Source of the DNA: Campylorhamphus procurvoides
Taxonomy: Eukaryota; Chordata; Aves; Passeriformes; Dendrocolaptidae
DNA length: 64,000 bases
Direction of reading: 5' to 3'
NCBI GenBank assembly: GCA_013396655.1
Contig: WBMV01003348.1
Span: 186,001 to 250,000, forward strand
Part shown: piece after piece, positions 26,021 to 38,687 of the stretch
Layout: each line of letters opens with the position of its first letter
Position numbering within the stretch: position 1 is the stretch's first letter
Translations under genes and position numbers: made by a program
Notes under the pieces: generated by a model
What the model saw: only the letters and a program-made list of their open reading frames with translations
Told to the model about the DNA's origin: nothing
Databases searched by the model: none

Positions 26021-27143
26021 TGTGGTGGTCTGACCCTGGCTGGAGGGCCGGCACCCACCGAAGCCACTCCATCACTCACCTCCTGAACTGTGCAAGGGAG
26101 AGGAGATAAAATGAAAGGTTCATGAGTTGAGATAAGGGCAAGGAGGGGTCACTCACCAGTTACTGTCACAGGGAAAACAGACCCAACTTGAAGACATTGG
26201 TTTAATTTCTAATCAACCAAAAATCAGGGTAGGATAATGAGAAGTAAAACAAAACTTAAAAACAACTTCCCCCAGCTTCTCCCTCCTTCCCGGGTTTAGC
26301 TTTATTCCTAATTCTCTACCTCCTCTCCCCCCAGTGGTGGAGGGAGACAAGGAATGGATGCTACAGTCGCTTCATCACAAGCTGTCTCTGCTGCTGCCTG
26401 TGGAGCAGAGTCCTTTCCCTACTCCAGCATGGTTATCCTCCCACAGGAGACAGTAGTCCAGGAACTTCTCCAACCTGAGTCTTCCCACAGGCTACAATTC
26501 TTCTTGAGCCGTTCCACCGTGGGTCTCTTTCCATGGGATGCCATCCTTCAGGAACAGGCTGCTCCACTGTGGGTCCCCTATGGGGTCACAAGTCCTGACA
26601 GCAAACCTGCTCTAGTCTGGGCTCTTATCTCCACAGGTCCACAGATCCTGCCAGGAGCCTGCTCCAGCATTGGTTTCCCATGGGGTCACAGCCCCCTTTG
26701 GGTGCATCCACCTGCTCTGGTGTGGGATCTCCATGGGCAGCAGGTGGGTCTTTGCTGTTCCTTGGACCTCCTTGTGCTGCAGGGGCACATCTGCCTCACC
26801 ATGGGCTGCACCAGGGGCTGCAGGGGAATCTCTGCTCCGGCACCTGGAGCACCTCCTGCCCCTCCTCCTGCACTGGCCTGGGGGTCTGCAGGGCTGTTCC
26901 TCTTACTCATTCTCACTCCTCTCTTCCCTGGATGTGATTACTTTCCCCCTCTCTTCTTCAACCTGTTATGCCAGAGGCATTACCCCCATCCCTGAGTGGC
27001 TTGGCCTTGGCCAGCAGTGGGTCCATCCTGGAACCAGCTGGCACTGGCTCTGTCGGACATGGGGGAAAGTTCTGGCACTTTTCTACAAAAGCCACTTCTG
27101 TAGCCCCCTCGCTACCAGCACCTTGCCAAGCAAACCCAATACA
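26021..27143 (-). mobile_element. Solitary LTR-like element of an avian endogenous retrovirus family
   Basis: A GC-richer block of about 1.12 kb stands out from the AT-rich surroundings. In plus-strand view it begins TGTGGTGGTCTGACCCTGGC and ends near CAAACCCAATACA, so it has TG...CA ends on either strand. It resembles a long LTR family I know from songbird genomes; the exact family name is not certain. Between about 26400 and 26760 it carries degenerate internal repeats built on phrases such as GCTCCA-C-TGGGT and CACAGGAG/CATGGG. Read on the minus strand it has AATAAA at 26306-26301, about 280 bp before the end, which is why I favour that orientation. There is no internal retroviral coding region beside it, so it is probably a solo LTR. 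I see no convincing target-site duplication, only TGAAT on one side and TGATA one base in on the other. The 213-codon open frame at 26354-26995 and its overlapping frames are by-products of these repeats. Confidence 0.65.
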
Positions 27144-30100
27144 CTGATAGAAATTGAGGCTTGTTAACAAACTGTGAAAACCGTTCCTGTAACAGGATGA
27201 GGAGAGTCTGGGTAAGAGGCATAATACAATTTTGGGACACAATAATGTTATACTCTGCCTCTGAGAAATGTGAGATGCTTTACTTCTGTGAGCAGCTAGC
27301 TATCATTAGCACTAAACACAGGATGTTTTGCATTTCTTGCACATTGAAGTGCTGCTGACTCCTCTTACACCCTGAAATGTAGTTTTCACTCAGGCAACCC
27401 AAATAAAAAATGTTTTACAGGTGGTTTTTTTTTTTTTTGCTTTGTCGCACATAATTACCGTTTTTGAAACAGTTCATGGAAGGTGTCACAGGGAACAGGA
27501 AATTAATATAAAGCAGTAAATCCACATCTGCTTTCCTTAGAGGTCCTTTCTCTTCAGGACAGTAACATCAGAGTTTGCTGTGCCTTTGGTTTAAATAAAA
27601 CTTCCAGAAGGTATTTTTCCATTAATTGTTGTTATTGGGACAGTTGGATTGCATATTCTGCCTGTTCCCCTCAATCGTCTAGTAACTCTTTTTATAAACA
27701 CAACTCTCTTGCTTGTCCATTTGTTCTCTGTGTTCCTGAACATTATTTTGGACAAGTGTCAGAATGCTGACATCTCAGGCTGTGTTATGGCCTCAAACAT
27801 TTTATTGAGGTACTTATCCAAACTCCTAAAGACATCACATGTTTGATGTCCTTACGAACAGACACAAGTAGCCATCGATTTTGTGATTTGCTGTCACCTT
27901 GGATTTTGCAGCATTCATCAAAAGTGTTTCAGGCCTGGCCATTGCTATTAATTCATTAAACTTCAACCTGGCAATTTATTCTACCATGTTCTGTCATTCT
28001 GCAGCAGCCCCTGTGTCCCTACACCTTTGGTTTGCTACCTGAAGACAAAGTGCACACTTTTTTAATGAAAATGTTGCTGTGAAGTGAGTAGCAAATGAAA
28101 TGTGAGTGAAGGTTGAAACAGCTCCTGACCAGCCTTGTCTCTTGGACCTGGGCTCACTGGGAAAACCACAGGAGAAATCAACATATGTGGAAAAGTTTTC
28201 TTATATATGAAGAATGAGGACAGTTGAACCCACCTGTCTAATAAAAATCACTGAGGGAAAGATGCTGAGGGAAAGGTTTTGAGGAAAGGAGAAGAAAAGG
28301 CAGAGATCAGAAGCAAAGACAGAAATAAAACCAGTAGACAAATAAAATGAAATTCTATCAGGCATATATCTAGATGCAATTCGGATGTTATTTCTACTTT
28401 CAACAGATTTTCCAAACTAAAACTTCTTAGATCTTGTCTGAAGAACTTTTGAAGGTTTAGCTCAAATGGGCTGTTCTGCTTTAGCAGGGTGAGGGCAGAA
28501 AAGAGAGAATAGCCCTCCAGTTCTCAGGCAGATTGGAGGAAATGAAAAAACTATTCAGCAGAGCCCCACCCCCAAATATAAAGATGATCCTATGAGAGGA
28601 AGGATTTTTTTTTTTTTGAGCAAGCTCAACCTATTATTTGGCAGTGTTTGGAACAATGAATTTTAATTTAAAGTGGATTTAAAGTAAGAGTAGGAGGAAG
28701 TAGCTTCCTGTCCTTTCTTACAGAGATGAGATACAGCTCCAGAGTCATACTGAGAATTCCTCCTTCCATTTCAATCCACTTTAACTCTTCAAGTAGTTTA
28801 AGTACTGTACAAAGGGAAGAAGGCTTGGGACATACACAAACACCTGGATAAAGAAATGAATTAGTTTGGGGAAATAAGACAGAAAACCTTAGCTCCTGCT
28901 ACCAGCGACAAGAAACCCACCCATAGCAGTAAAGGGTTTGTTCCTAATTATTGCTGCTGGAACTGAGCAGATTATAATCATTCCAGGTGTAATCTGATGC
29001 ATAATACCATCTTTGACCATTTCTGATGGCTTAAACTTATTTTATTTGTTGGCCAAAATTGTTCTGATATTTCTATCATTGCGGTTCCTGTAGCTCCCAA
29101 GTTCCTTTTCCATTAGATTTAAAATTTTATTTCTTTGTAAGATTTTAGTAATGGAATTCAAATTTATTCAATTCTATATGTTGCTACATGGCCTATCTAA
29201 GTTTGAAGCTGGTGAGATTCCTCAAGGGTAACTGAAGAGAAGGGACCAGGGCCAGACTTAGCAGAGACTTTTTAAGTGCTTTGTGTTCTTTTCCTGAAAC
29301 ATGGTCTGTATTAAAACTTTGACCTGAAAGTAAAATGCTATCATGTTTGGAGAGCTGAGGTTTTGAAGGGAGGAAATAACAGCATCAAAGGTTGTTTTCT
29401 GGCAGACAGAAAAGAGGTATTTCTACTGGAACAGTAAATATTTGCAATTGAGTTTCACTGGGATACAGGAACTGATTGATCAGCTTGGAATTTTTTTAAG
29501 CTAAGTCATGTGATTATTCATCAAATGTTATTCAGTAATTCTTTTTTAATGTAGTGAACTAAGTTAAAAAAATTAAAAAAATATGAAAGTCATTCAAAAG
29601 ATCCAAAACTGCTGCATTTTTAAAAGACACTCTTTAAATTATACTTAATTTTTGGAAGACCTGCTGTAGCTGAAGTCTATTAATCTATTGTTTTAAAAAT
29701 GTTTTTGTGCCAGTTACCAGGATATAAAGGATTTAATTACAGCAACATTCTCGATACAGAATTCTGCCTGCTAAACTGAAAATTGCATTCAGGATAGAAT
29801 GTTGTTGTTATTAGGAATGGTTACTCTAACCTAGATAATTTTATTGACAGTTTTTCCTTTGGATAAGGATCTAACACTAGCTGGCTGACAATTCTGACAC
29901 ATCTAAATGAGTCTTTAATATTTAAGCAGTTTTACTCTAGCTCTTTGAACCAGATTGTTCAGGCACTTCTTACACTATGGAACTTTCACAGATTTTCCCA
30001 TGTGTGCCTGTACTGGAACATAAATTCCCTGAATGCCATTTGGCAAGTTATTGAGTGGTTAAAGGCCATGAGTGTTTGGATGGTGTGGTGGACCAGACTG

Positions 30101-33100
30101 AAGTGTGTGGTTAATTAATATAGAAATGATAAATGCATAAATATAGAGAGGTAATTGTTTGATACTGTTTAAATGGCAATATTAGAATATCAATCAGGGA
30201 GATAAAATACGTGTTGCTTATACTAGAAACCTCTCTTAGGGCTCAATCCATGACAATATTGCCAGAAGTGAATGGAACTGGTTTGTGGTACAAACCACTA
30301 CGTGATTTCCTTCCCCAGAAAGGTTACTTTTGGAGTCACAAAGTTTGCCAAAGTGATCTCTAGATGCAGTGGCAGCCCCGTTCTGCATCTCTGCTCCTTT
30401 CTGAGCTCCTGATTTCTTACTGTAACAGCCCATGTCCCCAGCTCCTCAGGGTCATTGCTCTGCACTCCCACTCCTCTCACTCCAGGCACTTTTGAGACTT
30501 TGCTGGATGTTGGCATTCCCCCCACAGAAAGCCTCAGTCAGCAGCTAGTAAAGCTCATTACAAACAAGGTATCTCCCTTAATTTTCATCTCACTGCTGAT
30601 TAGCTGTGCAGGATTATGAGACTTCTCAGGTGGAATGCAATGTGAGATGTCTTATTTGCTATTGATCAGGCTTTTTCAGTGAGGAGCTCAACCTTTTGCT
30701 TCTCACTTTCAGTCACTAACAGGCTGTTGCAACCAGTCTTTCACCCGTCCCAGTCTTAATGGAGTTTTTTTCTAGTCTGCAGGCTACATATAAATACTTA
30801 AAAGATGATTCTGCTGGAAAAGTGTCTTGAAAGGAGAGATGTGTGGGCCTGTTTTGACAGAGGAAGAGGCTTTTGCTTGCTTATTAGCAAAGAAATAGAG
30901 ACATGCAACCCAGTATTTTTGAAAGACATTAAAAACATTGTTGAAGTTCATACACTTCCTCTGCTGGAGTATATTTTATATATACTTATGGGACAGAGAG
31001 GCATAATTAGCACTACATTCATTGCCAGCAACAAAATGCCTAGAGGTGTGTCCTTTGCAGGTCTTCCATCTCTCCTGTCACCCTGGCACACCGCCTGTCT
31101 GGAGCATAATTTACAGGCACCTGTATATAAAGCTGAAACACAGAAGTCTACACCGGGACTAGAGGTGTTACCATTGCTAAGGATAACACCAACTTCAAAA
31201 CTACAGGCCTGTTCTCATATTTTTCCCACGTGCCTGTGACATCAAACAAACCCAAGAAGAGAAAAGAACTACATTAAATTCTTTCTTAGTTGCATGAAAT
31301 ATCGTTTTCTGCCATGTGTTACATGTCAGCAGCTCTTTATTAATGCAGTATGTGCAAGCAGGATACATCTTCCAAACGAGGGGAGAATGAGCTTATCCCT
31401 GCAGAGACAGACTCTTGCTTAATTAGAAGTCATTCCCATGTAGAGCCCTTGCTGATGGGTCTGTAATTTCAGGTGGTTTGAAAAAGAAAAAAGACAAGAA
31501 AAAAGAACAAGAGTGTTGCCTTTCTAGGTGCAGTTTGTGTGGTCATACCAGATACATCTGTGCTCTTTCCCATTTGTTTCTGGGCTCTGCCAGGGCATTC
31601 ATGGGGATATCCCGGAGCTCCATGTCAGGTGTTGGCACAGGAAGACTGTGAATTTTGCCAGTGTGCCATGCTAAATAGCAATTTTGGTAACTTAACATAC
31701 TGTTACTTGATGGAAGCGCTTCAGTAGCTTCTTGAATTTTTTCTTAATATTAAGCATATATGAGATTCATGTTTCATATGACAGATAATCTTTCTGGAGT
31801 TATGACTATGGACATGGGATGAAACAAGAGGAGGTTTCTGTATCCAAATCTCCAAACTGTGTTTGAGTGCAGCAAGGTAATTGCCATGTAACAGCTTTGT
31901 CTCTCTGGCCTCATTTATTTTATCAAAACATAACATCTATGGAGAAAAACTGAGCAGAAACATTTCCAAAGTGTTTGTTGGTTTTGTCAATAATGAACTG
32001 AACTTTAATATATTAAATACAAAATAGTAATAAATTACAATTGCACAATTTCTTACAGAGTTTTTATTAAGATCAAAACTTATTTGTTCAGACTAGATTT
32101 ATATAAATAAATCACAGTACATTTTTACTTGTGTTTAGAAGACTGGAATATGTATTACAAAATTAAGATCTTTTTTGTTGTCCCTCAAACCATCACTGCA
32201 AAAGGAATCATGCATTATTTCTACTAAACAAACAAAATGCCCACCTAATTGAGAGAGCCTTGATACAGGTATGGCTCTACTCTCCAAAATTAGACATGAA
32301 ACATAGAGATACCAGGACTATTTATTGAACAAGAAATAATAAAGTATAGTACAATGTTCATGTGTTATTAAAACCAAAAGTATACCAAAACAACACACCT
32401 CTCTTCACGCACCTTTGCAATGGGTGTTAGAAATGACAGCTGGCCAGCATGCAACTGAGTCAAACATTCCAGTTTTACAATGTCTACATCTGAGCAAAAG
32501 AAGGAGGAACTAAAAACCCCAGAAAAACGAAGGAACAAATGAACAGCCCAGATGCTTACAAGTCCTCAGGTCATCTTCCCCCCTGTGCCATTGTGCTGCC
32601 TTTGGCCACAGATGAAACCTTTCCTGGGCAGTGTCCATCGCTGCCGTCTGGATTAGTGCACTTTACGGACCCTCAAGGAGATGGAGGTCCTCTCAGAGAA
32701 CTGCAGGACCCTGGAGAGCTTCCAGCTGTACTTGTTTGCCCAACCCACTGTATCAGAAATAACTTCACTGCAAGGCTGTCACTTCAGGACAGAATAATGG
32801 TTGCAAGCGAGGCCTGCCACTAATTGCAGCAAGATCCAAGGTGATGCTGTTACAAAGTCTGTCCTGCTGCTGTTTTTCCCAGCACAGGTGGTGGCTTCTA
32901 TTAAATTCTACAGTATTGTGGATTACTTTCTCTACATGGTTTTATTTCTAGATAAGAAAGCCATTGTTTTCTCATTTGATACTGAGATGTAATCACTTGA
33001 TAATGCACTGTTCTAAAGGGAAAAAAAGCATTTAATTGATGACACTTCAGATGGAGTCACCTAATCTATTTTTTTTAACTTCTGTTCAAACAAAATGCAT

Positions 33101-36100
33101 TAACAGTAAAGTAATTGCAGACTGATTTCTAGCTGGGTAAAATAGACTTTTCAACTAAATTTCCCAGTCCCTGTTTACTGTTTGTTACTTTTAAACTAAA
33201 AGGGAGCTTGCAGCAATTTTTTTCCCCCTAATTGCAGATATGTCCCCTCAGTGCTCAAATGTTGTCAGGTGATAACCATGTAAACATGTCTCTTATGTCT
33301 CTAACTTTGTGTGCTCATGATAATACAGCTACTAATATGTTTAAAAACACATGAATTAAACCAAGCCAAACCAAAGAACAAAAGCAACCAAAAAACCCCA
33401 TAACAAACACCTCCTCGAGACAAGAAGGGTGGACTAAAATAACCTCTTCTTTTTCATTATTTTGCAGTTTGCTGTTCCATTTTGAAGTGAATCAGGAGTC
33501 CCCCTACCAGTAGTTAAACTGGACCTCTGTGTAACAAGTTTCTCACATGCACTGCTTTGGTGTTCTGTGGATCTGCTGGCACAGAAAGCCAAGCTGTGCA
33601 AGGGCTGGTGAGAACAGTTTGAGCTCTGGGTCTTTTATACCATATACTGGCTTTCTGTTCTGGTAGTGCCCACCTCCCCATGTCTGTTTATCCACTGCCA
33701 GGATTATTGACAGGGAAAATCAAAAGAGAGCAGAAATGCTTTTAATGTCTTTTCAGTGGAAACAGATAAAGAAATATTTAAGCACTCAGCTGCAGAAGAG
33801 TTGTGCTGTGAGGGTTCTGTCATGGGAATATCACACAAGTGTCCATGGTACTCAGCCTCAGCACCAGTAACTTGGAAGGCTTTCCCATTGCCGCTCACTG
33901 GTTTTTCATAAAACAACATCTGAAAACGTAGCTTGTTATGGAAAACTAGAAGTTTAAAACTAAAATTTAATAGCATGTTGTTAATGAGTGAAATGGGATT
34001 AAAATCTTGCTGAGATGCACTTCTAAGGGATTTCCTCTGCTATTTCAGAGTTAATACATTTCATACAGCATAATTATGCATTCACAGAAAACAGGAAAAC
34101 AAAAGAGGGTTTCAGCTTTGCAATCATTCACGTGAGTATACTACTAATTCACCTCTGAGAATCACAGTTTAGAAAAGAAAGACTGAGCAGCATTAGGACC
34201 ACAGTTGTCTCTGGGTTTCCAGTGTATCTATCCTCTGTTCCTTCCAACAGTTGTTGCATTATTGCAATACAGTCCAAAGACAGCAGCAGTTCACTGGTAG
34301 ACCAGAACCATAACACAAAAATATTTCAGGTCTAGGGAGTATCATTGGTTTAGTGGAGTATAAGAGTGAAGAGTGACGTATCCAACTATAGAAAACAGCT
34401 ATCATTTCATAGATGCACTACTATGATAAGGCAGATATTTGTAAAAAGCACATAGTAATGCCACAGCCTGAGTAACAGTTTGCAAGTCATGAGACAGCAA
34501 AAATTAGGAGACTATAATAAATTTAGAGGGTTTTCCTCATCCCTAAGCCTTTGAGGTCTGCCGGATTCCACTTTAAATGCTCACTGTCACGGAGATTTCT
34601 TTCTTGTTTTTCAGTAGAACTGTGTTCAAAATAATTATTTTGATGCCAGACCCTTGAGTATTCAATAAACAGAGTATGATAATAAAATAAAAGAACTCCA
34701 GCCCACTGGCAATTATACTGATACTATTTTTCAGCTGATGTCCCTTTGAATTGCTAGGGACAAATCCTAGAAAGGCTCCTGCACTCTTCCACAGACACCA
34801 AGTGAGCCTGCTTTCCTTGTGCCAGAAGTCTCTTTTGCTATTGCTGCAGTGGGAGAGCATGTTGCTGCCCGCCCTGCATTCCAGGTAGGGATGCATGCAT
34901 AACCATTTGTCCAGGAAATCAAAGAACTCCACTCCAAAGGAAGAGCTCCTCCTTCTTTGCTCATGCCCATCTCCCCATGTTGACTCCTGGGACATGAGCC
35001 TGGGTAAAGAGTGTAGGATGTTGCCTGAGGTGAGGCTCATGCAGGAACAGATATGCACAATGTATTGTACCACTGGCCTGCTGATATAAAGCTTCAGCTG
35101 AAAGTGCAGTGAAATAGTTTTGCCATGGCAAATTTGTATTTGTTTTTTTTGTATCCTTTTGGAAATGCCCAGTTGTTACCCATCTGCCAGCAGTACCCCT
35201 GCCCATGGTAGCTGTATTCTCCACAGCATGGCATGAGGTTTTTGAAAGCCACTGTATTTACAGGACTTCTGCTTTATAGCTGCAGCACACATTTACAACA
35301 GATCCAAGATTTCCTGCAAGTGCCAAGCTGTGTTTTACCCACCAGCAATTCTGATTCTCTGGGAGATCCTCATTGATAGGTTACAAAACTAATTTTTCAG
35401 ACTTGGGGTCAGAATTTTAAATGTTTCTTCAATCTGTGCATGCACATCTGTGTCAGCAAAGTTGCAAACCCAAAACACTTGGTGAGCATTCAAGACATAC
35501 AAGACATGAAGCAATGTGTGAGCACATAAATTTATCCGAACTATATTTAAAGACCAGGGCTCCCTACCTATAAGTACATAACAGTCAACCATATTGTATA
35601 AAATATCCATACTTTGCATTTGCATTTTTTAAACAGAAATTCCCATGTAAAAACTTGAATCAAGTTGTCTCTAGAAAAATTTGGAGGAAGAAAGAACTTA
35701 GCATGGCTAAATAAATGGCAAAAAATCTATCTCAGGGTCTCTTGTTTTGGGACACAGATTTTATTATGTGAAAGAGTTCAGTCTTAGATTTATTTTCTTT
35801 TAATGGTCAGAATTTGTCTGAATTTACAAGATATCATCATGTAAAATAACCCTGCTAATTCTACCACAAACAATAAAGGAAGTCTTCACAGGCACTATAT
35901 ATTTGGAACAGCATTTTAAAATGACATAGGGTGGGTGTGTGTGCACATGCACACGTGTGTGCTTCTTTGTATGATCAAGCATTGCCTCCTATGACATGTT
36001 TTCAACGTTTTGCAGTGTTGTGGACACAACTAAGAAACACTGACTGGAATATCATCTACAAAGGTTGAGGACTAACAACCTCCATGTTATACAGATGGTT

Positions 36101-37799
36101 ATCTTCTTTCTAAAAGAACATACTGTCATTACAAATACCATATGCATCTTGTTCTCACCCAACAGAACTTCTTTACAGTTTTTCAGATTTGAAGGATTAC
36201 TGCAAGCAACCATATTAATTTGTTTTCATGTAGGTGAAAGGAGGCACCAACTGAGACTGAGGACGCAACTTGCCGTAAAAAAATGTTTGATGACAATCAT
36301 TCTTGAAAAAAAATATTTTGAAAGCTATTCATTCACAATACTGTGCCTTGTTTTGCAAATACAAGGACCACGTTTGTTGCTGCTTCCCATATTTGTTGGT
36401 TTTCATTGCTATCATTTTGCTTGTAAAACCTGGGTTATTCCAAGGAGCAGAAATGATGACTTGAATTTGGGTAATGCTTACAACCATACAAATAATCTAT
36501 CAGTAGCAATAGTATCAGCTGGAGAATTAATGCTACAAGTGGATAACATTATGCTACTTGAAACCAATAGCTCTTCACACAGTAGAAGACTGAGGGTCCT
36601 ATTCAGCAAATATTCAGGGTCCTATGGCTGTGGCCACAGAGGTTCCAGAAGCTCTCGCTGAGTCTAATCCTGATTCAGGAACCAAAATGATATGCTGTGT
36701 ATGTATTTCTCTGCACAGCCTGGATGCGCTGGACACCCTCCCCCACTTGATTCCTGGGAAGGAAAAAAATATGTCTCTGTTTAGCTCAGTGACATGAAAA
36801 GCAATCCACAGTAATGAAATCTAAAGAAGTTAGCCAGGCATGTATGAAAAGAACAGGATGCCTGTAAAAAGGGAAGAGCTGTCAAAACCTAATTGTGGGC
36901 TCTGGCTGCAATGAAATTTATCAAAGAGGGAAGACAGGTTGGATATAAGGATGTAGACAACTTCTGCTAAGAGACACTTCTTGTATTTGGGGCAGTAATA
37001 ACTATTGCACTGCTCCTTGTGTGCTGTGTCAAGCTGCTCCTATCAGTGCTTGGCTACAGCTGAAAGCTTGGTGAGGTGTTTTCTAAACCCAGCTCCTGAG
37101 TGCCCAGGTCAGCACTTCAAGTATGGCACTTCAGCCAGCATCTAGCTTGCCACTGAGGGCACAAACACACAGGCAGAGCTCCCCCACTTGGCTCCATCTT
37201 CTTTCACGGTGCCTTCCCACTGCGACCCTGCCGAAACTGTGGTCCCCAGCCACCAGTAACTGCACTTGCTCATGGACTCAGGGCAAGACTGTGGTATTCC
37301 TCCCAGACTGTAGCATCTTCCAATTGCCTGAAAATTATTTATGTACTGCCTAGGGTCAGCGCTCACAGCTGGGTAGGTAAATCTTCAGTTGCACCTCTAG
37401 CAATACGGCCACACTGATACACAAAGTCTACTCAGAGAAGCTACCTAAAGTATGAAGTGCTTGCAGCATCACTCTTGGCTTGGTATGGATACTACCACCT
37501 TTCCTGTCCTTCAACACTGGGGATAACTCTGTGGCTGTTCATAAACACGACAGTTTCTCTTTACTGGGATTTACTGCCTGACTTCAGGCAGCGAGAGCAA
37601 CAATGGAAGGAAGTCATGGTAACTCTTAGGAAGCAGTTTAGTTAGATCTTTGATGAGTTTTTGTGTCTCATGAATCAGGATTAGTGTTCCCTGTATTGGG
37701 GAGAGGATTAGACAGAGGGATTAAAAGGACATCTTTACCCCACTGGACTCTGTGGAATAGCCCCTGAGGATATGGCTAAGAAAGAGTTCAACAGGAATG
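27144..37799. other. No supported gene; three unexplained open frames
   Basis: Mostly AT-rich DNA downstream of SYT10. Three frames are longer than expected: 30805-31239 plus (144 codons), 35073-34573 minus (166 codons, opening with GTG) and 36065-36661 plus (198 codons, opening with TTG, first ATG at 36095). None shows a domain, signal peptide plus conserved pattern, or splice context that I recognise. I leave them as open frames, not genes. Confidence 0.5.
35935..35962. other. 28-bp alternating purine-pyrimidine tract (Z-DNA candidate)
   Basis: Every step from 35935 to 35962 alternates purine and pyrimidine, built from GT, GC and AC dinucleotides. Inside it GTGTGC and GCACAC (35939-35954) can pair as a 6-bp hairpin with an ACAT loop. 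This kind of sequence favours left-handed DNA under supercoiling. No function can be read from the sequence itself. Confidence 0.6.
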
Positions 37800-38008
37800 C
37801 CAAATTTCTGCTGAATAGGTTAAAAGGGTGAGGAAGCCTCTTCGGCAGCCATCCAAGCGCAGAAGACCTGCATAACATTCCTGCTGAATAGGGCCCTAAA
37901 GACAAAAAACAAAACAAAACAAAATAGGAACCTTGAAAAGCTTTTCTGATTGTGTCGCTTCTTATCAGCGCCTCAGATCTCCAGAGACACTTAAACATAT
38001 TTTTTTTC
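37800..38008 (+). repeat. First copy of a direct duplication flanking a single N
   Basis: This 209-bp block starts CCAAATTTCTGCTGAATAGG and ends at a T run followed by C, directly before the single ambiguous base at 38009. It is repeated almost exactly at 38010-38230. The only difference I see is in the (AAAAC)n tract, which is 12 bp shorter here. A single N between two near-identical copies is typical of two contigs joined without merging their overlap. It is more likely an assembly seam than a real tandem duplication. Confidence 0.9.
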
Positions 38009-38009
38009 N

Positions 38010-38230
38010 CCAAATTTCTGCTGAATAGGTTAAAAGGGTGAGGAAGCCTCTTCGGCAGCCATCCAAGCGCAGAAGACCTGCATAACATTCCTGCTGAATA
38101 GGGCCCTAAAGACAAAAAACAAAACAAAACAAAACAAAAAAAAACATAGGAACCTTGAAAAGCTTTTCTGATTGTGTCGCTTCTTATCAGCGCCTCAGAT
38201 CTCCAGAGACACTTAAACATATTTTTTTTC
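38010..38230 (+). repeat. Second copy of the direct duplication
   Basis: This 221-bp block matches 37800-38008, with a longer (AAAAC)n/poly-A tract. It continues without a break into the SYT10 3' side. A minus-strand open frame of 206 codons (38355-37735) crosses both copies and the N. It owes its length to the duplication and contains a residue translated from N, so I do not call it a gene. Confidence 0.9.
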
Positions 38231-38687
38231 AGTGCAGTTAGGCATCCTTTGAGATGTGCCAGTGCCATGGATGATATATTGTTACAAGAAAAGAAGTAAA
38301 TTAGGTTGTTATACATAAAAAAATAGGTCTTGACTGTTCTGTAAACAAGGTCCATTTCTTTTTATGAATTATCAGTGAAAGTTACCCAAGATCTTATTTA
38401 AAAACCAAAACCAAACCCTTAACCGAGTGTAAAATGTTTTGTGTTTTCATATAGATATATTTTATTATTAATTACTTTCTGTTCTGTCTCCCTAAAATTG
38501 AAAGGAGCAGACTTAACTCGCATGTTATGTTTGACTTTTCATATCAGTGTTTCCAAGCCCTTTTCTAGGATTTACTTCATGCATGTAGATCTTGGGTTTG
38601 TTCATAAAATGTTATCCCATGTTCTACGGCCGTATGGAGGAATATTCACAACTACTGTAACGGGGAAGTAGGAAATAAAAGTCTTAC
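38231..38687 (-). other. SYT10: Start of the intron after SYT10 exon 6, with possible read-through 3' end
   Basis: Immediately after the GTAAGA donor of the last recognised exon the frame stays open for 11 codons ([11 protein letters not shown]) and stops with TAG at 38654-38652. A minus-strand AATAAA lies at 38466-38461, about 185 nt further on. An unspliced, polyadenylated transcript could therefore give a C2B domain with an alternative tail. The donor is a good consensus, so normal splicing is the default reading. The rest of this stretch holds no coding signal that I recognise. Confidence 0.4.

Noticed and set aside
26354..26995. 213-codon open frame, rich in Pro, Ser and Leu
   Set aside because: It lies wholly inside the LTR-like element and its frame follows the internal degenerate repeats; overlapping frames are open on both strands.
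34573..35073. 166-codon minus-strand open frame
   Set aside because: It opens with GTG, shows no known motif, and overlaps other open frames; treated as chance.
36080..36109. Possible terminal SYT10 exon after a TTCTTTTAG acceptor, reading KEDNHLYN
   Set aside because: The acceptor looks usable, but the reading does not resemble any synaptotagmin C-terminus and the site is one of many chance matches.
37965..37975. AG followed by AAGCGA (Lys-Arg) on the minus strand inside the duplicated block
   Set aside because: There is no pyrimidine tract before it and no stop after Lys-Arg.
37735..38355. 206-codon minus-strand frame containing an internally repeated protein segment
   Set aside because: The repeat and the length come from the duplication around the N at 38009, and one residue is undefined.
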